A stretch of 64,000 nucleotides of DNA from Megasphaera vaginalis (ex Bordigoni et al. 2020) (lineage in GTDB: Bacteria; Bacillota; Negativicutes; Veillonellales; Megasphaeraceae), in the NCBI RefSeq assembly GCF_900240295.1, contig NZ_OEQB01000001.1, positions 372,001-436,000 of the forward strand. Reading direction: 5' to 3'. Below the pieces are notes generated by a model. That model had not been told where the DNA came from and searched no databases. It saw nothing but the letters and a program-made list of their open reading frames with translations. The position numbers were made by a program, and so were the translations under genes. This document shows, piece by piece, positions 16,474-26,330 of the stretch (positions are counted from its first letter, which is position 1; each line of letters starts with the position of its first letter).

Positions 16474-17784
16474 TTACACGGTAAATCCTTTCTGCCGCAG
16501 ATAACGCCGCACTTCTCCCTGGATATAGAGAGACCCGACGACGGCCAGCACCTTTTCTGTCGTCGCCGCGGCAAAGGCCCTTGCCAACGCAGCCGTTAAA
16601 GTCGCGCAAGGCTCGGCGCGACAAGGAATGGCGGCAACGAGCTTTTCCGGATCTGCCGTTCGCGGTGACGGCGCCGGAGCGCAAAAGACAAGATCGTCCT
16701 GTCGAAACAGCCGTCCCATCATCTGACTGTAATCCTTATCGGCCAAAACGGCAAAGACGAAGACACGCCGCCGTTTGCCGAAGACGGTGTCATAGGTCTG
16801 ACAAAAGGTGTCGATACCGGCCGGATTATGAGCGCCGTCAATTACTACGATCTGCCCGTTTTGTTCCACTATTTGAAAGCGTCCCGGCCAAGAAACGCCT
16901 GTCAGCGCCCGGCAGATCACGTCGTCAGTCAAAGCGCCGATACAGGGCCGCAAAAGACGCAGCGCCATAACCGCAAGGGCCGCATTCCTCCCTTGATGCG
17001 CACCGACCAACGCTGTCGTGACGGTCAGCCTGTCTCCTTCGTCGAAAATAACCGTACTATCCTGGACGTACGTATTTCTCACGCTGCGAACAGTACAACT
17101 GCCGAGGTGAAAATCCCTGTCGCAGCGATAAAGAGGGCATTTTCCGTTTCTTGCCTTTTCCGCAATAACAGCTAATGCCGGCTCTGTCGCCGCCGTCACG
17201 ACAGGAACGGCAGGTTTGATGATACCGGCCTTATGGACGGCAATTTTCTCTACCGTATCGCCGCAGTACGCCATATGATCCAAGGCGACATTAGTTATGA
17301 CCGAGAGATGCGGCATAATCACATTCGTCGAATCGAGAAGGCCGCCGAGTCCGACTTCGATAACGGCATAGTCTACGCGGCACCGAAAAAAATACAGAAA
17401 CGCCATAGCCGTCAACATTTCAAATTCTGTCGGCCGCTCCCAACGGTCTGCGGCCATGGCCTCAACCGCAGCGGCAACGGCAGCGGTAACGGCGGCGAAG
17501 TCGTCCGGGGCTATATCCTCTCCGTCTATACGGATTCGTTCCGTATACGCCTCCAGATGGGGTGACGTGTACCGACCCGTCTTACAGCCTGCCGCCGTCA
17601 GACCTGCCGCAATCATTGCCGTAACGGAACCTTTGCCGTTCGTACCCGTCACATGAATCGTCCGGTATTTATCCTGGGGATTATCCAGCCGCCGCAGCAG
17701 TTCCCGAATGCGCTGCAGCCCCGGCTTAATGCCGAAGGCCGCAGCATGTTCCAAATAATATACAGCTTCTTCGTACGTCATCAT
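16474..17784 (-). CDS. folC: Bifunctional folylpolyglutamate / dihydrofolate synthase
   Basis: A 436-aa Mur-ligase-like enzyme. The P-loop HVTGTNGKGSVTAM is at about residues 43-56, DSTNVIMPHLSVITNVALDH in the centre, and VVIDGAHNPAGI near residue 300. It adds glutamate to dihydropteroate and tetrahydrofolate. There are tandem ATGs at 17784 and 17781, and the AGGAAGG site could serve either. It follows valS by 8 nt, the usual valS-folC order in Firmicutes, so the valS T-box should also control it. Confidence 0.95.
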   Translation of the reverse strand: MMTYEEAVYYLEHAAAFGIKPGLQRIRELLRRLDNPQDKYRTIHVTGTNGKGSVTAMIAAGLTAAGCKTGRYTSPHLEAYTERIRIDGEDIAPDDFAAVTAAVAAAVEAMAADRWERPTEFEMLTAMAFLYFFRCRVDYAVIEVGLGGLLDSTNVIMPHLSVITNVALDHMAYCGDTVEKIAVHKAGIIKPAVPVVTAATEPALAVIAEKARNGKCPLYRCDRDFHLGSCTVRSVRNTYVQDSTVIFDEGDRLTVTTALVGAHQGRNAALAVMALRLLRPCIGALTDDVICRALTGVSWPGRFQIVEQNGQIVVIDGAHNPAGIDTFCQTYDTVFGKRRRVFVFAVLADKDYSQMMGRLFRQDDLVFCAPAPSPRTADPEKLVAAIPCRAEPCATLTAALARAFAAATTEKVLAVVGSLYIQGEVRRYLRQKGFTV

Positions 17785-17792
17785 ACGCCTTC

Positions 17793-20456
17793 CTACAATT
17801 TCTCCAAAGTTTCCATACGTTGCGTCAACGCCTGTAATCGTTCCCGATAACCGGCAAGCTTTTCTTTTTCTTTGTCAACGACGTCTGCCGGAGCCTTCGC
17901 CAGAAAGCCTTGATTCGACAGTTTTTTGACGAGCCGTTCAATTTCTTTCGTCATTTTCTCCTGTTCCTTCCGGACGCGGGCCGTTTCCTTTTCGACATCA
18001 ATCAGATCTTTCAGCTGGAGATATATTTCAATGCCAGGCACAACGGCGACAACGGCATTTTCCGGCTTTTCGTCAGCAGGTGTCAACAAATTGACGCCGT
18101 CGGCAAAGGCCAGCGTGAAGAAATAGTTCTCATACCTGCGCAGTGTCGCCGCCATAACGTCATCGGCGGGAACCAAGGTGATCGGCGCCCTTTTGCCCAT
18201 CGGCACGTTGGCTTCAGCACGCATGTTACGGATGTTCTTGATCGCCTCCATCAAAGTATTCATCGTTGCCGCAGCAGCGGAAAAGTCCCATTCGGCCCGT
18301 ACCTGGGGCCACGGTGCGACAATAATGCTCTTCCCTTCATGAGGCAGATGTTGCCACAAGTGTTCCGTTACGAAAGGCATAAACGGATGGAGCAGTTCCA
18401 ACGTATGTGTCAGAACATAGATCAAGACATATTGCACCGTCTTTCTGCTGTCCTTATCATCCGGCTTATAGAGGCGCTGCTTGGCCAATTCAATATACCA
18501 GTCGCAGAAAGAATTCCAAATATAGTTATAAACGGCATCAGCGGCATCGCCCAACTCGAAGGAATCAAGCTTCTCCGTAACCTTGCGAACCGTGTCGTTG
18601 AAAGTCGACAGTATCCAGCGGTCGGCCAAGGTAAAATCATCCGTTTCCGGAATAAAGCCGGCATCATAATCATCCAGATTCATGATAACGAATTTTGCCG
18701 CATTCCAGATTTTGTTGGCAAAATTGCGATTCGCTTCGACCCGTTCCATATAAAAACGCATATCATTACCCGGCGTATTGCCCGTCACCAAGGTAAAACG
18801 CAGCGCGTCGGCGCCGTACTCTTCACAGACGCCGAGAGGATCAATGCCGTTCCCCAGAGATTTGCTCATCTTCCGTCCCTGACTGTCGCGAACGAGGCCG
18901 TGGATAAAGACGTGTCTGAAAGGAATCTCTTTCATGAATTCACAGGTCATGAACATCATGCGGGCAACCCAGAAGAAAATAATATCATAGCCCGTGACCA
19001 GCACGCTCGTCGGAAAAAACTGTTCGATATCCGCCGTCCGGTCGGGCCACCCCATCGTGGAAAAAGGCCAGAGTGCCGAGCTGAACCACGTATCGAGAAC
19101 GTCGGGATCCTGTGTAATATGCTTGCTGTGACAATGGGGGCATTCCGTCAGATCTTCGCGGCTTACCGACGTTTCACCGCAATCGGCACAGTACCAGGCG
19201 GGAATCTGATGTCCCCACCAGAGCTGGCGGGAGATACACCAGTCATGAACGTCTTCCAGCCAATGATTATACGTCTTGCTGAACCGGTCAGGTACAAATT
19301 CGGTTTTTCCGTCCTTTACGGCGTCAAGAGCCGCTGTTGTCAGCGGTTTCATCTTGACAAACCACTGCTTCGTCGAAAACGGTTCGACAATCGTCTTGCA
19401 GCGCGAACAATGCCCGACGGCATGATTCAGTTCTTCAACATGATCGAGAAGGCCGAGTTCCTGTAAATCGGCAACGACGGCTTTGCGACATTCTTCCCGT
19501 GTCATGCCGTCATATTTTTTTCCGGCCGCGCTGTTCATCGTACCGTCGAGATTCATGATCATGACTGCTTCCAGATGATGACGCTGCCCCATTTCAAAGT
19601 CGTTCGGGTCATGAGCCGGCGTGATCTTGACAGCGCCGGTACCGAATTCCGGATCGACGTACTCGTCGGCAATAATTTCAACTTCACGGTGGACCAGCGG
19701 AATGACAACCTTCTTACCGATCATTCCGGCAAAACGCGGATCCTGCGGATTGACGGCAACGGCCGTATCGCCCATAATTGTTTCCGGTCGCGTCGTGGCA
19801 ATCGTGACATAGCGGTCTTCGCCGACAACGGGATAATTGACATACCACAAATGTCCCTGTTCATCACTGTGATCGACTTCAATATCGCTCAGCGCCGTAT
19901 TGCAGTGAGGGCACCAGTTAGTAATCCGTTGGCCCTGATAGATCAGTCCCCGTTCATAGAGGGAAACGAAAACTTCACGGACAGCGCGGGCACAGGTATC
20001 ATCCATCGTAAAGTGCTTGCGGCTCCAGTCGCAGGAAGAACCGAGACGGCGAACCTGTTTTTCAATGCGACCGCCGTACTGTTCTTTCCAAGCCCAAACC
20101 CGTTTCAGAAATTCGTCGCGGCCAATATCGTAGCGCGTCTTTCCCTCTTCCTTAGCCAACTGTTCTTCCACCTTGACCTGTGTCGCGATCCCCGCATGGT
20201 CGGTGCCGGGAATCCAGGCCACATTGTAACCGGCCATGCGCTTGAACCGGACGAGGATATCCTGCAACGTATTGTCCAGCGCATGGCCCATATGCAGCTG
20301 CCCCGTAACGTTAGGCGGCGGCATGACAATGCTGAACGGTTCTTTTGCCGGATCCGGCGCTTCATGAAAGTAGCCTTCCCGTTCCCAAAAATCGTACCAT
20401 TTCGTTTCCAATTCATTGGGAGCATACCCTTCAAGTTTTTCCTTGTTCCATTCCAT
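17793..20456 (-). CDS. valS: Valyl-tRNA synthetase
   Basis: An 887-aa class I aminoacyl-tRNA synthetase. The HIGH motif is in PPPNVTGQLHMGHAL (residues about 46-60) and the KMSKS motif in GRKMSKSLGNGID (about 528-540). It has an editing domain between these motifs, cysteine pairs of a zinc site (WYCADCG ... CPHCHS), an anticodon-binding domain, and a C-terminal coiled coil (residues about 820-887). It charges tRNA-Val and edits threonine. Expression is controlled by the T-box leader upstream. It heads the valS-folC-ligase transcript. Confidence 0.98.
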   Translation of the reverse strand: MEWNKEKLEGYAPNELETKWYDFWEREGYFHEAPDPAKEPFSIVMPPPNVTGQLHMGHALDNTLQDILVRFKRMAGYNVAWIPGTDHAGIATQVKVEEQLAKEEGKTRYDIGRDEFLKRVWAWKEQYGGRIEKQVRRLGSSCDWSRKHFTMDDTCARAVREVFVSLYERGLIYQGQRITNWCPHCNTALSDIEVDHSDEQGHLWYVNYPVVGEDRYVTIATTRPETIMGDTAVAVNPQDPRFAGMIGKKVVIPLVHREVEIIADEYVDPEFGTGAVKITPAHDPNDFEMGQRHHLEAVMIMNLDGTMNSAAGKKYDGMTREECRKAVVADLQELGLLDHVEELNHAVGHCSRCKTIVEPFSTKQWFVKMKPLTTAALDAVKDGKTEFVPDRFSKTYNHWLEDVHDWCISRQLWWGHQIPAWYCADCGETSVSREDLTECPHCHSKHITQDPDVLDTWFSSALWPFSTMGWPDRTADIEQFFPTSVLVTGYDIIFFWVARMMFMTCEFMKEIPFRHVFIHGLVRDSQGRKMSKSLGNGIDPLGVCEEYGADALRFTLVTGNTPGNDMRFYMERVEANRNFANKIWNAAKFVIMNLDDYDAGFIPETDDFTLADRWILSTFNDTVRKVTEKLDSFELGDAADAVYNYIWNSFCDWYIELAKQRLYKPDDKDSRKTVQYVLIYVLTHTLELLHPFMPFVTEHLWQHLPHEGKSIIVAPWPQVRAEWDFSAAAATMNTLMEAIKNIRNMRAEANVPMGKRAPITLVPADDVMAATLRRYENYFFTLAFADGVNLLTPADEKPENAVVAVVPGIEIYLQLKDLIDVEKETARVRKEQEKMTKEIERLVKKLSNQGFLAKAPADVVDKEKEKLAGYRERLQALTQRMETLEKL

Positions 20457-20475
20457 AACTCTTCCTCCTACACGA

Positions 20476-20730
20476 CAAAAAAAGCGTTTTTCGGCCTCAG
20501 GATCATCTCCTGTAGGACGAAAGAACGCTTAATCCCTTCCGCGGTACCACCTATATTGCCATGCACCAGCATGACCGCTCAACTACAGATAACGGCTGCT
20601 CCCGGGCAGGCCTTTCCTCCTGCCGGCTCACGGGTGACATACGGCACAGCCGCCGATGCTTTCACACCGCACAAGCATCTCTCTGACGACGGCTCCTTAC
20701 CGCTTCTTCCGGTCTTTGCTTTTTTATATT
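20476..20730 (-). ncRNA. T-box leader of valS
   Basis: The T-box core AGGTGGTACCGCGG is at about 20539-20552 on the minus strand. It is followed by a terminator whose arms (AAGCGTT / AACGCTT, with an inner CAGGA / TCCTG) end in seven T at 20477-20483. Upstream lies a stem I with an AGAGAG S-turn-like element and the GATGCTT...AAGCATC stem. A GTC triplet at 20636-20638 sits where the specifier loop is expected and is a valine codon. Uncharged tRNA-Val should bind and stabilise the antiterminator. Confidence 0.9.
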
Positions 20731-20933
20731 GTTAATATAGTAGCAACTTTACCTGTCCCTGTCAAGACGGTTCTTCTGTCTGTCAGTTCCATGAAAGACA
20801 ATGCGCCTTTTTCGGCAACAGGCGGCAACCCATTCATAATCAGCCTGTAATATGCGCCCTTTCTTGATGCCAAACGCTTATCTCCCAACGCGACCAGAGC
20901 TGCCGCACAAGCGGGCAGGACTTCCGGCGACAT
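20724..20933 (-). CDS. Small protein of unknown function after secF
   Basis: A 69-aa frame starting MSPEVLPACAAALVALGDKR. An AGGAAG site lies 10 nt before the ATG at 20933; a longer frame from 20963 lacks a ribosome site. The sequence has ordinary protein composition, with no membrane segment. I do not recognise it. It lies 57 nt after secF on the same strand and its last codons overlap the valS promoter. It may be a real last gene of the sec operon or a chance frame. Confidence 0.4.
   Translation of the reverse strand: MSPEVLPACAAALVALGDKRLASRKGAYYRLIMNGLPPVAEKGALSFMELTDRRTVLTGTGKVATILTI
20737..20765 (-). promoter_or_regulatory. Promoter of the valS T-box transcript
   Basis: TTGACA, a 17-bp spacer and TACTAT. 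It overlaps the 3' end of the small gene at 20724-20933. Confidence 0.85.
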
Positions 20934-20990
20934 GAATACTTGTCTTCCTACCGAACAGGCCATTTTTCAGGATACGACTGCATTTCGCCT

Positions 20991-21923
20991 TCAATTTTCT
21001 CCGCCTTCTTCGGCGGCAGTCGCCTGCCGTAACTTGCTGCCGCGATCGGACGTATGATTCTTCCAAACAACCCAAAGGGACGTATCGACGCAGATAGACG
21101 AATAAGCACCGCTGATAAAGCCGATGAGCATGACCAGGGAAAAATTCTTCGTCGATTCGCCGCCGAAGAAATGCAGCGCGCCGCAGGCAAAAAGAACGGT
21201 TGTCAGCGTATAGATACTGCGATGAATACTTTGCGCGATGCTGTCATACGCCAGTTTCTCGTACGTGTCGGTCCGCCTGTGGGTCCGCGTATTTTCACGA
21301 ACGCGGTCGAAGATGACGACGGCTTCGTTCATCGAATAGCCAACGACAGTCAGAATCGCGGCCAGAAAGGACGCGTCGATCTCCAGGTGAAAGAACGAAA
21401 ATACGCCCAGTACCATAATCAGATCATGTAGAATGGAAACGATAGCCGAAACGGCAATCTTGTATTCAAAGCGAAAAGAGATATAGGCCGCCAAGGCAAT
21501 AAAGGCGACGGCCAGATTCATGACGGCATTTTTCGTCACTTCCGAGCCGATAACAGCGCCGACCGATTCGGTTCGTCTGATCTCAGCGCCGCCGAGCCGA
21601 TCTCCCAAGGCGGTAGCGACCTGCTTGCTTTCATCACTGGATAAATTGCGCATGCGCACCATAACGTCGGCAGATGAATTCTGATCCGTAACGCCGGAGA
21701 GCTGAATAACGCTGCTTTCCAAGCCAAGCGGCGAGGCGTCCGTCACCTGGCGCACCTCCGCCACCGTGACAGGCCGGTTGAAATGAAGGTCGAGTATTGT
21801 ACCGCCCGTATAATCGATACCGAAATTGAACCCGTTGATAAGAATCGAAACGATACTGGCAATGACAAGAACGGATGAGAGGGCAAACCACCATTTTTTA
21901 TGACCTACAATGTTGAATTTCAT
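20991..21923 (-). CDS. secF: Protein translocase subunit SecF
   Basis: A 310-aa inner-membrane protein with six expected helices and a periplasmic domain after the first. The start FNIVGHKKWWFALSSVLV, the FGIDYTGGTILDLHF motif, and the C-terminal 'VGYSMNEAVVIFDRVREN' signature are typical of SecF. With SecD and YajC it uses proton force to pull secreted proteins through SecYEG. Its start overlaps the secD stop by 4 bp. Confidence 0.96.
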   Translation of the reverse strand: MKFNIVGHKKWWFALSSVLVIASIVSILINGFNFGIDYTGGTILDLHFNRPVTVAEVRQVTDASPLGLESSVIQLSGVTDQNSSADVMVRMRNLSSDESKQVATALGDRLGGAEIRRTESVGAVIGSEVTKNAVMNLAVAFIALAAYISFRFEYKIAVSAIVSILHDLIMVLGVFSFFHLEIDASFLAAILTVVGYSMNEAVVIFDRVRENTRTHRRTDTYEKLAYDSIAQSIHRSIYTLTTVLFACGALHFFGGESTKNFSLVMLIGFISGAYSSICVDTSLWVVWKNHTSDRGSKLRQATAAEEGGEN

Positions 21924-23170
21924 GCCTGTCCCTCCTTTTTTCCGCCTTTGTCAAGATGCCGGTTCAGTCCGTAAAACCACGGATTCATGATCAACCCCGT
22001 ATTGATAAACCACGTAAGCAGCGAACGGCTGACAAGGATCGCCGTAAACATGCTGACAATAAGGCCAAGAGCCAAGTTGACGGCAAACCCTTTGACCGTA
22101 CCGGAGCCCATGAGAATCAGTACGACGGCAGCGATCATAACGGAAACGTTAGCATCGAGGATCGTGTTGAAGGCACGGCGGAAGCCCGCTTCCATCGATG
22201 TACGCAAGCTCTTACCGACAAGCACCTCTTCTTTGAATCGTTCAAAAATCAGGATATTCGCATCGACGGCAAATCCCATGGATAAAATGATCCCGGCAAT
22301 CCCCGGCAAGGTCAGCGTAGCATCGAGATACTTCAAGATCGCCAACAGGATCAGCACGTAAACAAGAAGAGCAATATTGGCGACGACGCCGGACATGCGG
22401 TAAATGACGACAAGGAAAATCATGATCAACAGGATTCCGATGGCAAAAGCTCTTTCACTCTTTTCCTTCGAATCCTGCCCCAGGCTCGGTCCGATCGTAC
22501 GGACTTCCAGAACTTGCAGTTTTACCGGCAATGCGCCGGAACGCAGGAGGATAGCCAGATTTTTTGCTTCTTCCAGCGTTTTACTGCCTGTAATGACGGC
22601 TTTGCCGCCTGTAATCGGTTCGTTGACAACAGGCGCCGTCAAGACTTCCCCATCGAGGGTGATCGCGATCTTATGTCCCACATTGGAGGCCGTCAGATCG
22701 GCAAATTTCTTGGCACCTTCATCGGTAAATTCGATGCCGACGACATTCTTATGGCCATTGTCGATCTGTTCTTTCGCCGTTTTCAGATCGGAACCGGTTA
22801 GACGGGTCGTACCGCTTTCATCCTTAAATTCCATGACGGCCGTCTTGCCGATAGTTTCGATCGCTTTTTCCGGATTCTTTTCACCGGGAAGCTCGACGAT
22901 AATACGGCGGGCGCCTTCTTTTTGGACGATCGGCTCTGTCAGCCCCATTTCATTGATACGTCGTTCAACGATAGAAACGGCGCGCCCCAGGGAGTCTTCC
23001 GTTACCGGAGCATCAGGCGTATCGACAGCTTCCAGTACAATATGCGTACCGCCTTGCAGATCGAGGCCCTGCTTGATGGAATTGGCCAGCGGATAAATGC
23101 AGATGATAAAGGCAGCTAAAATAATGATGACTGCTCCGAAAAATTTTAAAATGTTACGGCTCCGCAACAT
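21920..23170 (-). CDS. secD: Protein translocase subunit SecD
   Basis: A 416-aa inner-membrane protein with six expected helices. It shows GLDLQGGTHIVLEAVD after helix 1 and the RND-type signature GFAVDANILIFERFKEE near residue 310. The periplasmic domain is short, as in many Firmicutes (E. coli SecD is about 615 aa). It works with SecF and YajC in late steps of protein export. The order yajC-fthC-secD-secF places a folate enzyme within the translocase operon. Confidence 0.96.
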   Translation of the reverse strand: MLRSRNILKFFGAVIIILAAFIICIYPLANSIKQGLDLQGGTHIVLEAVDTPDAPVTEDSLGRAVSIVERRINEMGLTEPIVQKEGARRIIVELPGEKNPEKAIETIGKTAVMEFKDESGTTRLTGSDLKTAKEQIDNGHKNVVGIEFTDEGAKKFADLTASNVGHKIAITLDGEVLTAPVVNEPITGGKAVITGSKTLEEAKNLAILLRSGALPVKLQVLEVRTIGPSLGQDSKEKSERAFAIGILLIMIFLVVIYRMSGVVANIALLVYVLILLAILKYLDATLTLPGIAGIILSMGFAVDANILIFERFKEEVLVGKSLRTSMEAGFRRAFNTILDANVSVMIAAVVLILMGSGTVKGFAVNLALGLIVSMFTAILVSRSLLTWFINTGLIMNPWFYGLNRHLDKGGKKEGQA

Positions 23171-23200
23171 ATATCCCCCTCTCTTGGGTACGTTTCTTTC

Positions 23201-23761
23201 CTAAATATGATGACAGCCTTCTTCCGTCACGATGAGTGACATCGGGACATCGTGCGCTTCTGTCGGTACTGCCGCAACGATCTGTGCCTGCCACGCTACG
23301 GCAATGCTGACGTCACGCCGCAAGGGCTGCAAATAACGATCGTAAAAACCGGCGCCCCGTCCCAGACGATGCCCGGCTGCGTCAAAGGCCAGTCCGGAGA
23401 CGAGAATCAGATCCAAGGATGTCGCCGCGACAGCCGGACTGTCCGGCGGTGCCGTCCGAATACCGTAAGCGCCGCTGACGGCAGCCGCCAGTGACGGTAA
23501 TCTGGCCGCCTCCATCAGCCCGGGACCGAGACACCGCGGCACGTAGACCTCTTTGCCGGCGGCAACGGCCGCAGCGATCAACGCATCGAGGCTGACCTCA
23601 CCGGGCATGTGGAGAAATGCCATAATCCGTTCTGCCCGCCGATATTGCGGCAAAGCGGACACGTACCGGCAGACAGCATCACTGCCTGCCGACTGTACTG
23701 CGGCAGGCAGCTGCTGTAACAGTTCCCTCATCCGTTGCCGGAGCAGGACCTTATTCTTCAT
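23201..23761 (-). CDS. 5-formyltetrahydrofolate cyclo-ligase
   Basis: A 186-aa enzyme. The N-terminal KNKVLLRQRMRELL, the 'FLHMPGEVSLDALIAAAVAAGKEVYVPRC' region and the C-terminal ATP-site motif LGRGAGFYDRYL are diagnostic. It converts 5-formyl-THF to 5,10-methenyl-THF with ATP. Its first 11 bases overlap the end of yajC and it lies 30 nt before secD, so it is co-transcribed with the translocase genes. The product is cytoplasmic. Confidence 0.92.
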   Translation of the reverse strand: MKNKVLLRQRMRELLQQLPAAVQSAGSDAVCRYVSALPQYRRAERIMAFLHMPGEVSLDALIAAAVAAGKEVYVPRCLGPGLMEAARLPSLAAAVSGAYGIRTAPPDSPAVAATSLDLILVSGLAFDAAGHRLGRGAGFYDRYLQPLRRDVSIAVAWQAQIVAAVPTEAHDVPMSLIVTEEGCHHI

Positions 23762-24134
23762 GTTTTGTCGTTTCCGTCATTTCTGAAGCAGCCGGTGTCG
23801 CCGTGGTTTCCGTCACCTTTTCATCAGACACGTCTTCTTTTTTGTGCGACTTGCCTTCAGTCTTTGCACCCTTTCCCAGAACTTGCGTAATGGCAGTGCG
23901 GGAAACCTTTATTTCCACCTTGTCGGCAACGCGAAGCATGACGTACTCGTCATGAAGCGCTACAATCGTGCCGTAAATACCGCCGGCAGTGATTACCTTC
24001 GCGCCGTTGCGCAAGCCGTCCAACATTTCCTGCCGCCGTTTCTGCTGTTTCTTTTGCGGCCGCCACAGCATGAAATAAAAAATGACCACCATCAGCAGAA
24101 TAGGCGCAAACGCCTGTAATTGTTCCATATCCAT
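23751..24134 (-). CDS. yajC: Preprotein translocase subunit YajC
   Basis: A 127-aa protein with one N-terminal membrane helix (about residues 8-25) followed by FYFMLWRPQKKQQKRRQEML, the hallmark of YajC, and a small conserved beta domain (GAKVITAGGIYGTIVALHDEYVMLRV). The acidic, Thr-rich tail of about 35 residues is low complexity. The GGAGGTG site favours the ATG at 24134. Accessory partner of SecDF. Confidence 0.95.
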   Translation of the reverse strand: MDMEQLQAFAPILLMVVIFYFMLWRPQKKQQKRRQEMLDGLRNGAKVITAGGIYGTIVALHDEYVMLRVADKVEIKVSRTAITQVLGKGAKTEGKSHKKEDVSDEKVTETTATPAASEMTETTKHEE

Positions 24135-24176
24135 CCTTTTCACCTCCAAAATTTATACGTATGAAGATGCGCTGTA

Positions 24177-25295
<1,119 letters not shown>

Positions 25296-26315
25296 TTACT
25301 GTATAAACATGGCGTCGCCGAAACTGAAGAAACGGTATTTTTCTTTGACTGCCAGCTCATAAGCCTGCAGTATTTTTTCCCGTTCCGATAAGGCGCTGAT
25401 CAGCATCAGCAGCGTTGATTCGGGCAAATGAAAATTGGTCACCAACGCATCGACAATACGGAAGGTGAAGCCGGGATAAATGAAGATATTCGTCCAACCC
25501 GAACCGGCTTCAATACGGCCGCCGCTGCCGGCGCTCTCTAAGGTGCGGACAGACGTCGTGCCGACGGAAATGACGCGCCGCCCTTCGTCTTTGGCCCGAT
25601 TGATCTTTGCCGCCGCAGCAGCGGTAATATGATAGAACTCGCTATGCATTTCATGATCCTCGATCGTTTCCTCTTCAACGGGACGAAAGGTACCGAGACC
25701 GACGTGAAGCGTAACGAAAACCGTTTCCACTCCTTTTGCCCTGATCTTGTCCAACAGCGCATCCGTAAAGTGAAGACCTGCCGTCGGAGCCGCTGCCGAT
25801 CCTTTTTCACGGGCATAGACGGTTTGATAATCATTCGGATCCTTCATCTTTTCATGAATATACGGCGGTAAAGGCATTTCGCCAATTTTATCGATAATGT
25901 TATCAAAAATGCCGTCGTATGAAAACTTGACGAGACGACCGCCGAAATCAGTACGGTCGACGACTTCGGCCGTCAGCCCTTCTGCAAACGCCAAGACCGT
26001 TCCGGGCAAAGCCTTTTTACCCGGCTTTACCAAAACTTCCCACATATCGCCGCCTACCGGCGTCAGGAGCAAAAGCTCTACCTTGCCTCCTGTCGGGACG
26101 CGCTGCCCGTGGAGCCGGGCGGGAATAACCTTGGAATCATTAAAGACCAGAACGTCGCCGGCTGTCAAATAATCGACAAGATCATAGAAAAACCGATGTT
26201 CCGTACGGCCCGTTTTTTTATCATAAATCATCAGTCGCGCCGCGTCGCGCGGTTCGGCCGGATGTTGTGCGATCAGCTCTTTCGGCAAATCGTACGTGAA
26301 ATCGCTTAATTTCAA
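25296..26315 (-). CDS. queA: S-adenosylmethionine:tRNA ribosyltransferase-isomerase
   Basis: A 339-aa protein with the family-wide blocks SDFTYDLPKELIAQHPAEPRD at the N-terminus, VFNDSKVIPARLHG, the 'GSAAAPTAGLHFT' region and FHLPESTLLMLISAL near the end. It builds epoxyqueuosine from preQ1-tRNA and SAM. It is 12 nt upstream of tgt and 15 nt downstream of the SpoIID-family gene, within the long ruv-to-sec run. Confidence 0.97.
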   Translation of the reverse strand: MKLSDFTYDLPKELIAQHPAEPRDAARLMIYDKKTGRTEHRFFYDLVDYLTAGDVLVFNDSKVIPARLHGQRVPTGGKVELLLLTPVGGDMWEVLVKPGKKALPGTVLAFAEGLTAEVVDRTDFGGRLVKFSYDGIFDNIIDKIGEMPLPPYIHEKMKDPNDYQTVYAREKGSAAAPTAGLHFTDALLDKIRAKGVETVFVTLHVGLGTFRPVEEETIEDHEMHSEFYHITAAAAAKINRAKDEGRRVISVGTTSVRTLESAGSGGRIEAGSGWTNIFIYPGFTFRIVDALVTNFHLPESTLLMLISALSEREKILQAYELAVKEKYRFFSFGDAMFIQ

Positions 26316-26330
26316 TGGTAATCGTACTCC

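Noticed and set aside
17910-20735. Two long plus-strand frames (518 and 386 codons) opposite valS and its leader
   Set aside because: They mirror codons of valS and even run through the T-box, and have no family-like motifs.
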